Below, piece by piece: positions 42,510 to 51,807 of a DNA stretch of 64,000 bases. The notes beneath the pieces are model-generated. The model did not search any database, had not been told where the DNA came from, and saw nothing but the letters and a program-made list of their open reading frames with translations. This stretch comes from Adiantum capillus-veneris (Eukaryota > Streptophyta > Polypodiopsida > Polypodiales > Pteridaceae), in assembly GCA_014529385.2 (NCBI GenBank), contig CM043962.1, forward strand, positions 149,164,647 to 149,228,646. The letters run 5' to 3'. Made by a program: the position numbers and the translations under genes. Each line of letters starts with the position of its first letter. The first letter of the stretch is position 1.

Positions 42510-44261
42510 TCAGTCCGTTCTTGTTTCACTAACCAGTTTTGTAAGAACTGTGCACAATATTTTGTTTGTCGCTTCTGCTTGACCATTGGCTTGCGGATGG
42601 TAGGGTGTAGATTTGTGATGAATTACCATAAAATCATTTAAGAGATGTTGGATAACTTCATTTACAAAGTGTGTCCCTCTATCACTTACCAGCTCAATGG
42701 GAAGGCCATAACGTGTAAACACATATTCATATAAGAATTGTGCCGTGGTTCTAGCGTCTGCTTTCGTTGTGGCTTTTGCTTCCAGCCATTTGGTCATGTA
42801 ATCCGTGGCCACTATGATATATTGTGCTTGTGAACGATACGCTGGTGGAGTAATAGGACCAACAAAGTCCAATCCCCATTTAGCGAATGCTCGAGCACTC
42901 ATCATTGGTCTTAAAGGCATTTCGTCTCTTTTAAGTGGTACCTTACTACGTTGACATTCATCACATCTTTTCACGAAATCTCCTGCATCTTGAATCATGG
43001 TCGGCCACCATATACCTGCAACCATAATGATTTTTACGGTTCTCTCTGCTGAAAAATGACCTCCTGCTATGCCTGCATGAGCTTGTTCCAATAATGGAAA
43101 GTAGTCATTTTCATGAGGAACTAACCTCAGCTGGTCATCAGTTCCTCTTTTATACAATTGGTCACTAATGAGGGTATACCTATTCGCTTCGATTTGTAAA
43201 GCCTTTTGTCTGGCTTTAGACCAATCTCCTGGAAACTCCTTATTAGTTAAATATTCCACAATAGCATGACTCCATGCGGGTGCTACTGTCACTTGGTATA
43301 ATGTGGCATAATCCACAGTGGTATTGGATGTGCAAAAGTTGCATTTCTTGATGTAATTAGCTACATCGCCTGCCATTCCTGGCCAATACACTCCAAGTCT
43401 TCTTAATTGTTCATAGGTCATTTGATTTCCTCGATGGAATCCCCCTGTTTGTGTATGGGCTTCCTCTAGATACGTTTCGTACTCCTCTGGGCCTATACAC
43501 AACCTTAGAATCCCATCGTGTCCATGATGGTACATTCTTCCTGCAAGCATTGTGTAATTTCGTGCTTGTCTAATGTCTTCCATCGTGTGTTTGTCGTCAA
43601 AATTCATTCCATATGTCAGCAATGGAATAATTTGCTTTGACCATTTCGGTACCATCTCTATATTAAACAAGTATGCGTCTAGGAGATCATCATCTACCCC
43701 AGTAGCTTTTTTGCCTTGTAGTAATCGAGAAAGGTGGTCTGCTCTTTGATGAGTTTTTTCTTTCTTAACTACTACCGTAAAATCAAACTCCAGCAACACA
43801 ATGAACCATCTTACAATTCGTCCCGTGTTACAAGGTTTGTTTACTAAGTACAAGAACGCGTGGTGATCCACAAAAAATGTGAATTTGTTCGCAAGTAAGT
43901 AATGCCGAAATTTCTTTACCGCATATATCATACCCAATCCTTCTCTTTCAGTGGTGGTATAATTCTTTTCTACACTGTTGAGTTGTCTACTAGCATAACT
44001 GATCGGAAAATCTGTATTACCCTCCCTTGGTTGTGCTAATATACAGCCTATTGCAAATGCCGAAGCATCTACATGTACATGGAAGATCTTTGACCAATCT
44101 GGTGCTTTTAGAATTGGTGCATATACCAGTACATCTTTTAGTTTCTGGAATGACTCCTCACATTCATTGGTCCAAATGAAGAGCGTGATTAGACTATACA
44201 AGGGTTTTGCTATTACAGTGTACATGTAGATAAAACGTCGGTAGTATCCACGATGTCCCAT
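42510..44261 (-). CDS. RNase H and integrase core (element D)
   Basis: 583 codons. RNase H: HVHVDASAFAIGCILAQ, NYTTTEREGLGMIYAVKKF, FFVDHHAFLYLVN and RADHLSRL supply the D-E-D-D residues. Then a spacer and the integrase zinc domain (HAGIAGGHFSAERTV ... CDECQ), and the core with D in KWGLDFVGPI, D in ELVSDRGTHFV and E in NGQAEATNKIL, all intact. It joins the RT frame upstream through a single TAA (44268-44270) and the integrase end downstream through a TGA. Except for those stops the enzymes look sound, in contrast to element E. Confidence 0.9.
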   Translation of the reverse strand: MGHRGYYRRFIYMYTVIAKPLYSLITLFIWTNECEESFQKLKDVLVYAPILKAPDWSKIFHVHVDASAFAIGCILAQPREGNTDFPISYASRQLNSVEKNYTTTEREGLGMIYAVKKFRHYLLANKFTFFVDHHAFLYLVNKPCNTGRIVRWFIVLLEFDFTVVVKKEKTHQRADHLSRLLQGKKATGVDDDLLDAYLFNIEMVPKWSKQIIPLLTYGMNFDDKHTMEDIRQARNYTMLAGRMYHHGHDGILRLCIGPEEYETYLEEAHTQTGGFHRGNQMTYEQLRRLGVYWPGMAGDVANYIKKCNFCTSNTTVDYATLYQVTVAPAWSHAIVEYLTNKEFPGDWSKARQKALQIEANRYTLISDQLYKRGTDDQLRLVPHENDYFPLLEQAHAGIAGGHFSAERTVKIIMVAGIWWPTMIQDAGDFVKRCDECQRSKVPLKRDEMPLRPMMSARAFAKWGLDFVGPITPPAYRSQAQYIIVATDYMTKWLEAKATTKADARTTAQFLYEYVFTRYGLPIELVSDRGTHFVNEVIQHLLNDFMVIHHKSTPYHPQANGQAEATNKILCTVLTKLVSETRTD

Positions 44262-44267
44262 AAATGA

Positions 44268-45063
44268 TTATACCTCTCGTACAGTGTTTGGTCTTGGCAA
44301 TTCTATGATCACCTTTACCTTGTCTTCATCAGTGGTAGTTCCATTAGCCGATACTATGTGGCCTAAGATTTTACCTTGTCGGACCATGAATACACATTTT
44401 TTTGGGTTGAGGAAAATCCTATACGTTCTGCATTTTTCGAATACCTTTCTAAGATGATCTATATGGTCTTCTCTCAATAGAGAATAGACACACAAGTCAT
44501 CCATGTAAATATCCAAGAATATTCGCAAGTATTCTTTAAAAGCATGTGTCATTAATCTCTGAAATGTGGCTGGAGCATTGGTCAAGCCAAATGGCATTAC
44601 CCTAAACGCATATATGCCCCACTCTGTTGCAAACGCTGTTTTGTATTGATCTTCTAGTTTGACCCCCATTTGGTTATAACCAGAGAATCCATCCATAAAG
44701 CTATAGGCTTGCTTGCCTGCTACTCGTTCCAGGACGTGTTCAGTGATAGGAAGAGGATAGTTGTCCCTTATTGTTGCTGCGTTTACCTTCTTGAGATTCA
44801 CACACACTCGTATTTCTCGTTTTTCTTGGGTACCACCACTATCGGTGACACCCAGTCCGTGTGCTCTATCTCATAGTTAAATTCAGCCTCCATAAGTTTA
44901 TCTATCTCTTCCTTTATCCTTTTGGTGAATGTCTCATTATACGTGTATGGACGTTGTTTGCTTGGCTTTGCATCAGACTTCAAAGGGATTAAATGTTCAA
45001 AAATGTTAGGATCCACTCCCTTCAAATCTTTGTATGACCATGCAAATACATCACGAAATTCCC
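44268..45063 (-). pseudogene. Reverse transcriptase (element D)
   Basis: Two frames joined by a one-base shift near 44805. The first (45063-44798) has REFRDVFAWSYKDLKGVDP, KQRPYTYNETFTKRIKEEID and TDWVSPIVVVPKKN. The second (44807-44268) has CVNLKKVNAATIRDNYPLPI, SFMDGFSGYNQMGVKLED, MPFGLTNAPATFQRL, FLDIYMDDLCVYS and LNPKKCVFMVRQGKILGHIVS. YMDD is intact. The 5' edge is cut by insertion H at 45066, which separates RT from the protease part of the polyprotein. Confidence 0.9.
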
Positions 45064-45065
45064 TA

Positions 45066-46388
45066 ACACTAGGTTGGTAACCTAACAAGACATAAAAGTG
45101 TTATTTCAGGGTTTTGAAAAAAACCTCCAAAACCATAGTAGATCCACTCATTTTGTAAAATCCTTTCATGAGGTTATAGTTCAAGGCCTACTACACATGG
45201 AGAAAATAAGAAACTTGTAAAATTTCTCATCTTTTGGTCACACCAAGCCTCCAAAGTTGATGGACCAGCGCATTTTCATCAAAACAGTCATTTCTTATGT
45301 TTTGTTGCATAAAAATAAGATTAGGGATTTTTGTAGGACTTGAGATAAATTCCTTAGTTAACTTCAATGGGTTGGTGATTAGAACATATGACTGCTTCTC
45401 ACTCACTATTTTTTGTTTTGCCAAAATAAATAGGTACAAAAAAGTTGAATTTTTACCATTCTGCAAACCTATCATCAAAGTTTCTGTAGCCACGCTCAAT
45501 ACAAATAATATATGCATGTTTTCTTAGTTCCCTATTGTCCTTTATGTTCATAAGGAGCCATGGAGCATGTCAAAATAATAATACATCTCTTACCAAGGGG
45601 AATCTTGGGGACAAAGATGAAGTGCTAAATACAGCAAACATGAAGAAACTGGGTTCAACATTATGAGTTGTAGAATCCCATAGAAACTATTCAATATCTA
45701 GCCAAATTTGATCGTTATGACAAGATATGGTTACTACCTACAAAATGCATGTAGTTGTTACAAGAAATCAACAATATTGAAAAAGCTATACTTGATATAC
45801 TAGAATGTTTCGTTTTCTTCTATAATTGAAAAAATCAACCATCGTTGTGTACTATGCAAAATAGGGTATTAGGTGCCCCAAAACTCAAGGAATATTAGCT
45901 TTATGTTACAATATGCGACATAGAAAATAAAAGATGCTTTTGGATATCATGAAATCCACCAAAAAAATCATAGAAGAGCTAAAATTGGCTAAAAAAGAGG
46001 ATTTGACAATTTTTGTAATTTGGTCATAACTTACAAGTTTAACATTTATTTCTCCCTAGAACCATCAGGACATGTTGAGGACTACTAAAGATAGTTCTCT
46101 AGCATTATAGACCTCACAAAAATGAATTCTAGAGTGGTATAGTTGCAAAAAGTTTAAAAAAGTCAAAAACAGGACCCGTTTTTTCACATAGTTTAGGTTG
46201 TGAAATGTTGTGCAAGGACAAGGTTAAAGATGGAATTGATATTCCAAAAAAATGTCGAGTTTTTTTCAGCTCACGAGACAACTTTCTTGATAGATAGCAC
46301 CTCAAAATCCATTTTGAAACTCTTGACATAATTCAAGGAAAATGGTCACTTAACAGGACATAAAAGTGTCCCATTACCAACCTAGTGT
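45066..46388. mobile_element. Element H: 1.3-kb TIR insertion in element D pol
   Basis: Perfect 15-bp terminal inverted repeats ACACTAGGTTGGTAA, with TA on each side (45064-45065, 46389-46390). Removing 1323 bp plus one TA restores the reading LLIKTL to REFRDV, which matches the uninterrupted relative E (LLVDTL...YKDV), so the ends are well supported. GACATAAAAGTG is repeated at 45089-45100 and 46357-46368. TA duplication suggests a Tc1/mariner-type element; a TTA/TAA reading would fit PIF/Harbinger, and the CACTA tip is suggestive but lacks the 3-bp duplication. A 96-codon minus-strand frame (45227-45517) has no recognisable transposase domain. Probably non-autonomous. Confidence 0.75.
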
Positions 46389-46390
46389 TA

Positions 46391-46951
46391 AGTGTTTTGA
46401 TCAGTAAGTCCTCTTCTTCCCGGCTTAGATCTATGGCAATGTAAGCAGGTCGAGGACTTTCTCCTGGCTCTACTAAGTCTATTTTCTTGGCGTTCTCTAG
46501 CCCATCGTAGGACTCGTTTGATTTAGGCTCTCTCATTGGTTGCTGAACTACCAATCTTCTTTCCTGAATGGTGTACTTACAATAGTGAGGAGGTACATCT
46601 ATCTTTTTACTCCCATCACTAGCGTTCGTTTCATCGCTACTTTCCATTTCGATTGTCCATACATTTTTAATTTTTTGTTTCAAATCATTGTATCTCGTTT
46701 TCCGTTCAATTTTTGTCATAATTGGATCATCAGAGACATCCAGTTTTTCTGTTGCAACTCGTTTTTTTTGCTTTGCTGGTTTTCTTAGGTTTCAGCAGTC
46801 TGGACTTAAATCCTGAGTCTTCAGCAACCTTAAGAAATCTTCCTGACACTTTATCCGTAGCACAATCAACAGCATGAATGTTCATAAGGAACTGTGTCTT
46901 ACCCCTGAACTCCGGCATAGGTCTCTGTCTAGTTGGTAGACTGTTATGGTG
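46391..46951 (-). pseudogene. Protease-RT linker (element D)
   Basis: Frames 46730-46918 and 46333-46719 (the latter running into insertion H) carry KTRYNDLKQKIKNVWTIEME, VPPHYCKYTIQERRLVVQ, and AYIAIDLSREEEDLLIKTL just before the RT. Element E has the same order. Conserved, function unknown. A frameshift separates it from the protease frame ending at 46952. Confidence 0.65.
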
Positions 46952-49783
46952 TCATTTACTCTTGTATCTTTTTTGGCGTCTCTCACTTTGGTTTGGGAGA
47001 TTGTAGAAGACGTCATTGTCTTGTTCTTGATGGTCGTCTCCCTCCGTATTTTCCGACTTCTCGTCATCCGCATTATCCTTGTTTTCACTTTGATAAGAAG
47101 AAACATAAAATTCTTCTCCCTCCTGCTTGATTTCTTTAGTGGGGATGTCCACATAGCCCACTATCTTAATCTCAAGTTTTGTTTCTGTTTTATTGATCCT
47201 CATATTCTCAGTATCTCCATCGTTCTTGTCTTCCTCCACAATGTTGCTCAACATGTAGTATGGTATGATATCGTAGCCATTCTCGTCACAAAATTTGGTG
47301 GGAGTGACTTCATTGACGCATACATCCAATGTAGCCAAAATTTGAGACCATTCTAGGGGTTCGAGCTTCTCTTCAGGAAAGGGTTCTCGTATATAGGCAT
47401 CGTCTTCCAAGACCCTCTCTAGTGTCCTTTCATTGTGGTCAAATTCACTACATTGAGATGCTCTGCATATCCATATCTCCTTTTTCTTACAGAGCCATGC
47501 TGGGACTTCTGATCCACTAATGGTGGCTGAGTCAAATTCTTCCACAGGTGTTCTCGTGACATCATGGTAGCTATGATTTTTCATGTTTACACGTGTAGTA
47601 GTTTCAGCATGTCTTAGATACAAATAATCATACCCCCAGTCCTGCACCATCTTGAGTTGCCTCATGAATGGCCTACCAAGGATAATTTCATAGTTGTTCT
47701 TCTTGCCAAAATCTACTATGGCAAAGGTATGTTCGTACTCTATGCCACATGAAGATACCACAATTGCCTCAAGCAATCCTATAGGCCTTTCTATGTGCCC
47801 ATCCGCCAGTTGCAATTTCATTCTAGTTGTTCGTATTGCTGGTTTTTCCCATTTTTCCCATAGCATTTTGGTCGCAATGGCAATGCCAGCTCCGCTATCA
47901 AGTATGGCCTTAGTCTCTATGCTGTTATACTCAACTGGTAGGGTTGTGTTTCCATCTTCACCCTCACAATACTCTCTGACCTTGTTGAGTGGCACTGGTC
48001 TAGTGTTGACTTTCTTCGGTTCTGTGTCATTAAGCTCAGTTTCGAAGAACTTAAGAGGCGTCCTTATACCAAAATTTTCAAGAAATTTGCCCACTTTCGT
48101 CCACATGCTTGGCCTAATTTTTAACAATTCTGCCAATGTGATTGTACAATTGACCGGAGTGGTCAACAAGTCTATCAAGATTTTAGTGTCCAATTGATTT
48201 GACCCGCCTATTCTTTGAGAAGGTACTCTTCGAATTTCTGACCTTGCCTCGTAGTCTCCCATGTATGGTGGCAAAGTTTTGAGTGATGCCGGTCTGCTAT
48301 CTTTGGATGCAATTGAACCATTATCCCCTTGAAATGATTTAGCGTCTAAATCCCATGGAGGCTTATTCAAGTTCAACTCCGAGAAAGGCGCTGACTCGAT
48401 TGTTTTTGTCTCATATTTTTCTTGAGCTTTTCTCACCGTTTCCCATAGCTCTTCAGGCCAATTTTCTTCCACAATAGGGGTATATGGTGGAAAATCTTTC
48501 AGTGATTCATCAGTGCTATTAGGCACGATTCTTGCATCCTCTACACCCGGCAAGGATTTAACGTTTTCTATCTTGTCAGGTACCCTTTGTTCGGTTTTGT
48601 GAGGTGTTTCATTGTTTGGTGGTTTGATTACTCTATCTCCCACTTCCATAGGTGGAATCTCCACTAAAGCTTGTGTAGTTTCAATCAGCTGTTTGCACAT
48701 CTCTAGTCTTTGTTTTTCTATCTCTGGATATGGATATGTCATCCACCTTTGCTCTAGAGTCTGTCTGTTCTTCAATCTTGCTTCATATGCTTGCAAGATT
48801 GCATCTAAGGGTTCATTGACCTTCTCTACCAATACCGACCCTCCTGAGCTTGCGCTTCTTGGTCCCTCCATTGATTTTAGAGAGTCGGACTCTCTTTGCT
48901 GTTTAAGTTGCTCTCGAGCTATTGTTAGCTCAGCTTCTACATCTTTCTGTTTTCGCTCACGTCTAGCTTTCATTTTTGCTCTTTGTTCTTTCCAAGGATT
49001 ATCACGACTGACGCTAGACTTGTCAGTCTTGATTTCTTCTTGATTTTCATCGTTACTCTTGGGCTGATTGTCATTTTTCCTTGTTTGGGCTCTCGTCAAG
49101 ACCTTAACAGGAATCGGAGTTTTGTTTTCTGACCCTCCACTGGAAGGCAGTGCTCCCAGCATATTCAAAGTAGTTTTTTCTCCTTTGCTCGGATTTTTAG
49201 GGCAATCAGGGATCAAGTGAGTAATTCCACACTTGATGCAATATGCGTTGACCCTAATGATTTCATCATGAGGATAGTCCCTCAGCCAATGGTCTTTGCC
49301 ACACTTGTAGAATCGTCCCTTAGATGGTTGAGGTGCTCCTTGAGCTCCTCTTTGTTGGTGTGCAAACCTCTGCCCGCTGATGCTTCCGTTGTCTATGAAC
49401 AACAGTGTTCTTTCATCCAAGCTATATCTTCCTTCCCCCGCTGCCTGTGCAGCAGTTGGTGGTCTTGTATTTCCTATCATGCTCCATGGTTCTAGTGTAG
49501 AGGGTTCTTCCGGTGGATAATAGACAGAGTTTGCCGCATATCCATTGGGCTCGTCGTAGTATGCATGCATAGGTACCAAAGCTTTCTCATCCGACTCAGT
49601 TACTGCGGGTGTGTATCTTATGCCTACTGGTCGTAATCCTGGTAGGGGTGGTTGTTGTCCCAACACTGGTTGTGGTCTTTCTACACCTACAGGTCCTGGT
49701 AGGTTGCTTGTCTGATATTTAGGCATCGGTGGGACTTGAGGGGATGTTGCCTGAGCTTGCGGAGCATATGGTCGTTCTCTCAC
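46952..49783 (-). CDS. Gag nucleocapsid, linker and canonical retropepsin (element D)
   Basis: 943 codons. Near residues 155-195 there are two zinc-knuckle-like motifs: a degenerate one (FYKCGKDHWLRDY, outer cysteines replaced by Phe and Tyr) and CIKCGITHLIPDC, spacing C-x2-C-x3-H-x4-C. A charged helical stretch (KARRERKQKDVEAELTIAREQ) leads to GGSVLVEKVNEPLDAILQAY. The protease lies near residues 620-705: TKAILDSGAGIAIATKMLW with active-site DSGA and NNYEIILGRPFMRQLKMVQ. A C-terminal acidic region (about 780-943) ends at 46952. It processes the polyprotein. The frame upstream (49930-50811) is out of register, so capsid and nucleocapsid are separated by a shift near 49800-49930. Confidence 0.85.
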   Translation of the reverse strand: MRERPYAPQAQATSPQVPPMPKYQTSNLPGPVGVERPQPVLGQQPPLPGLRPVGIRYTPAVTESDEKALVPMHAYYDEPNGYAANSVYYPPEEPSTLEPWSMIGNTRPPTAAQAAGEGRYSLDERTLLFIDNGSISGQRFAHQQRGAQGAPQPSKGRFYKCGKDHWLRDYPHDEIIRVNAYCIKCGITHLIPDCPKNPSKGEKTTLNMLGALPSSGGSENKTPIPVKVLTRAQTRKNDNQPKSNDENQEEIKTDKSSVSRDNPWKEQRAKMKARRERKQKDVEAELTIAREQLKQQRESDSLKSMEGPRSASSGGSVLVEKVNEPLDAILQAYEARLKNRQTLEQRWMTYPYPEIEKQRLEMCKQLIETTQALVEIPPMEVGDRVIKPPNNETPHKTEQRVPDKIENVKSLPGVEDARIVPNSTDESLKDFPPYTPIVEENWPEELWETVRKAQEKYETKTIESAPFSELNLNKPPWDLDAKSFQGDNGSIASKDSRPASLKTLPPYMGDYEARSEIRRVPSQRIGGSNQLDTKILIDLLTTPVNCTITLAELLKIRPSMWTKVGKFLENFGIRTPLKFFETELNDTEPKKVNTRPVPLNKVREYCEGEDGNTTLPVEYNSIETKAILDSGAGIAIATKMLWEKWEKPAIRTTRMKLQLADGHIERPIGLLEAIVVSSCGIEYEHTFAIVDFGKKNNYEIILGRPFMRQLKMVQDWGYDYLYLRHAETTTRVNMKNHSYHDVTRTPVEEFDSATISGSEVPAWLCKKKEIWICRASQCSEFDHNERTLERVLEDDAYIREPFPEEKLEPLEWSQILATLDVCVNEVTPTKFCDENGYDIIPYYMLSNIVEEDKNDGDTENMRINKTETKLEIKIVGYVDIPTKEIKQEGEEFYVSSYQSENKDNADDEKSENTEGDDHQEQDNDVFYNLPNQSERRQKRYKSK

Positions 49784-49929
49784 ATATCCCTTGTTATAAT
49801 AACACTCCTCCGTCCCATGGTTTGTCCATTTTTGTTCAATCTCACACCATTTTGGTTGTTTAGCTTATGGTTTGGAATACAAGTTAATATTTTTAAGAAC
49901 TTCCTCTACAAGCTGCTCTTGGCTCACCG

Positions 49930-50811
49930 CTACTTCTCCTTTCGGTGTTGTCTTAGCAGACTTGCTTCCACTTTGTTAAAGGAGGAATCATCATCAAGAT
50001 CCTTGAACTCACCCTCTTTGTAGACCGCACAATTGTCCACAAGGTATAGAGCCTCCTTGGTTAACTCATTCAACGTCGTGCTCCTTTTCATATGTAAGTC
50101 CTTCTGGAGATCTGCATTCCTTAGTCCTTGGATAAATATAAGCATAAGTCTGGACTGAGTTGACAGTTCTTCCACCGGGCAGAACTTAACATATCTTTTT
50201 AATCAGAGGGCTGCCTTTTGCACAGACTCTCCATCTTTCTATTTGAATTTATGGATTTGTGAGATTGTATTATGAGCTATTCCCCTTTGTGAGAATTCCT
50301 CGATAAACTCGTCAAACACTTCCTCCATAGACTCAAAGTCTCTTCGCTCCACTGAGTCAAACCATGTAGCAGCATCATCCTCTGAGGTTAAACCAAATCC
50401 TGCAAATTGGGTAGGAAAGTCTAACACCTCTTCAGCTCTAATTACACGCACAAAGGCTGCTACATGATCTCTCGGATCCCCGCTTCCCGTATATTTCTTG
50501 TTTACCCATTTTTGCACTTGAGAAGGTCTAATTCTACGATGGTCTACAAATCTCATCATGGGATCTCCCCGTCCTAGCCGATATACCTCCTCTAGTCTTC
50601 TATAGTGGCCAGGTTCCTCTCCCAATGGTGCTCCTAAGCCATACTTTCTAGCAGTTCTTGCAAGAGATGAATCATCTCTCCGAACTCGTTCTAGGGGTGG
50701 TCTTCCAGGCTCAGTTGACCCCTGAGTCTTTGTCTTACTCTCTCCTTGATACTGTGCATAAAGTGGTGGTTCTTGTAAATCCCTTAGCCCTTGTGCCGTT
50801 TGATAACCCTC
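49930..50811 (-). pseudogene. Gag capsid region (element D), in frame with three stops
   Basis: The sequence GSGDPRDHVAAFVRVIRAEE, GFGLTSEDDAATWFDSVERR and EEFSQRGIAHNTISQIHKFK is a Retrotrans_gag domain. It is interrupted by TAG (50239-50241) and a TGA soon after, then continues KRYVKFCPVEELSTQSRLML and EALYLVDNCAVY to 49930. Upstream it is in the same frame as 50812-51807, separated only by TGA 50812-50814. So the N-terminal module domain and capsid were one Gag protein. The stops make it non-functional unless suppressed. Confidence 0.8.
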
Positions 50812-51807
50812 TCAGGTTCGGTCTTGTTCTAATGTAGCACTCTGTAGAAGCCATGCCTGCAATGATGGCTGAGTAGCTGGTTGGTCCTGGTAGTTGAACG
50901 TCGGTTGTCGGGTAGACTGTGAGGTAGCGTCATACTCTTCTGAAAAGGGATTTGTGGACTTGCTAGGGGTGTAGTTGACTCCTGGTACTTCGTCGGGGCC
51001 ATAGGTTGATGCTCCCGAAACTGTTGCCTTTTCAACCTCTTTTGGGAGAATACGTTTGTATTCTCGCCCGTACCTATCAACAAAAACAATATTCTTCCCC
51101 ATAGCAGTTTCATAAGAGAATAAGTAAAGAACCTTGTCTTTGCTTAATTCGTTTGGGTAGGGTTCCTTGCATCGAAAGTAAGAGACTATTCCCTCGCTTT
51201 CATGCTTGTAAATCCCCGCATTCTCATTATAGGTTGGGACCCTGGTTGTTTTCTTATCATACATAAAAAGCGCTCCAGGTCGATCAATGTTAGGAGGTGG
51301 TTCTTGGGTTTCTGAAACCATTTTCCCTTTTGCCACGTTATCTCCATATCTGTTGTAATCCTGAGGGTTACTAACTATCAGATAGTGGTTCCCCTTTTCG
51401 TCTCGGAATCTGTCTCCATCATCATAGACTCGAATTATCTCTAGTCTCTGAGCCGGTCTTTCTTCAATACAAATACACTTGCGTCCTCGATAGTCAGAAT
51501 AAACTAAGGCTCCCCTCGAGTTTGTTCCTTCCAAGAAGATTATAGTGAACTTGGTTTCGTTTAAAGGATGTAGGGAGGTGCTTCCCCCTGGAATTGGTCC
51601 TTCACCGTTGAACCCTCCTAATTGTTGACTCCCCATCATCAAGAAGGAATTTTCCGACGAAGTGTCAGTATCACTACCCTCTTCAATGATCGGTGCTAAT
51701 GGGTCTAGTCTCGTCTGAGTTACACTCTCTTCGGTGGACGTGGTGCTTACTTGACTTTTGACACTTTTAGCTCCTGACTTAACAAAGGCTCCCGACCTTA
51801 AATACAT
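50812..51807 (-). CDS. N-terminal extension of element D Gag with repeated Y-x-D-x-x-G modules
   Basis: 331 codons beginning MYLRSGAFVKSGAKSVKS, with a Ser/Thr-rich start. The centre contains ALVYSDYRGRKCICIEERPA, IIRVYDDGDRFRDEKGNHYL and NIVFVDRYGREYKRILPKEV: strands around a D-x-x-G turn, followed by an aromatic and a basic residue. Element C encodes the same kind of module several times (58161-59815). Ordinary Ty3/gypsy Gag lacks such a domain; Ogre elements have an extra ORF upstream of gag, but I cannot show homology. No known fold can be named. It is fused in frame to capsid, so it probably sits in or on the particle (inference). Confidence 0.65.
   Translation of the reverse strand: MYLRSGAFVKSGAKSVKSQVSTTSTEESVTQTRLDPLAPIIEEGSDTDTSSENSFLMMGSQQLGGFNGEGPIPGGSTSLHPLNETKFTIIFLEGTNSRGALVYSDYRGRKCICIEERPAQRLEIIRVYDDGDRFRDEKGNHYLIVSNPQDYNRYGDNVAKGKMVSETQEPPPNIDRPGALFMYDKKTTRVPTYNENAGIYKHESEGIVSYFRCKEPYPNELSKDKVLYLFSYETAMGKNIVFVDRYGREYKRILPKEVEKATVSGASTYGPDEVPGVNYTPSKSTNPFSEEYDATSQSTRQPTFNYQDQPATQPSLQAWLLQSATLEQDRT

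Noticed and set aside
45066-46388. Ogre-type intron between protease and RT
   Set aside because: Perfect terminal inverted repeats and a TA duplication fit a transposon better, and relative E lacks the segment. Splicing was not excluded, so it is mentioned as a test.
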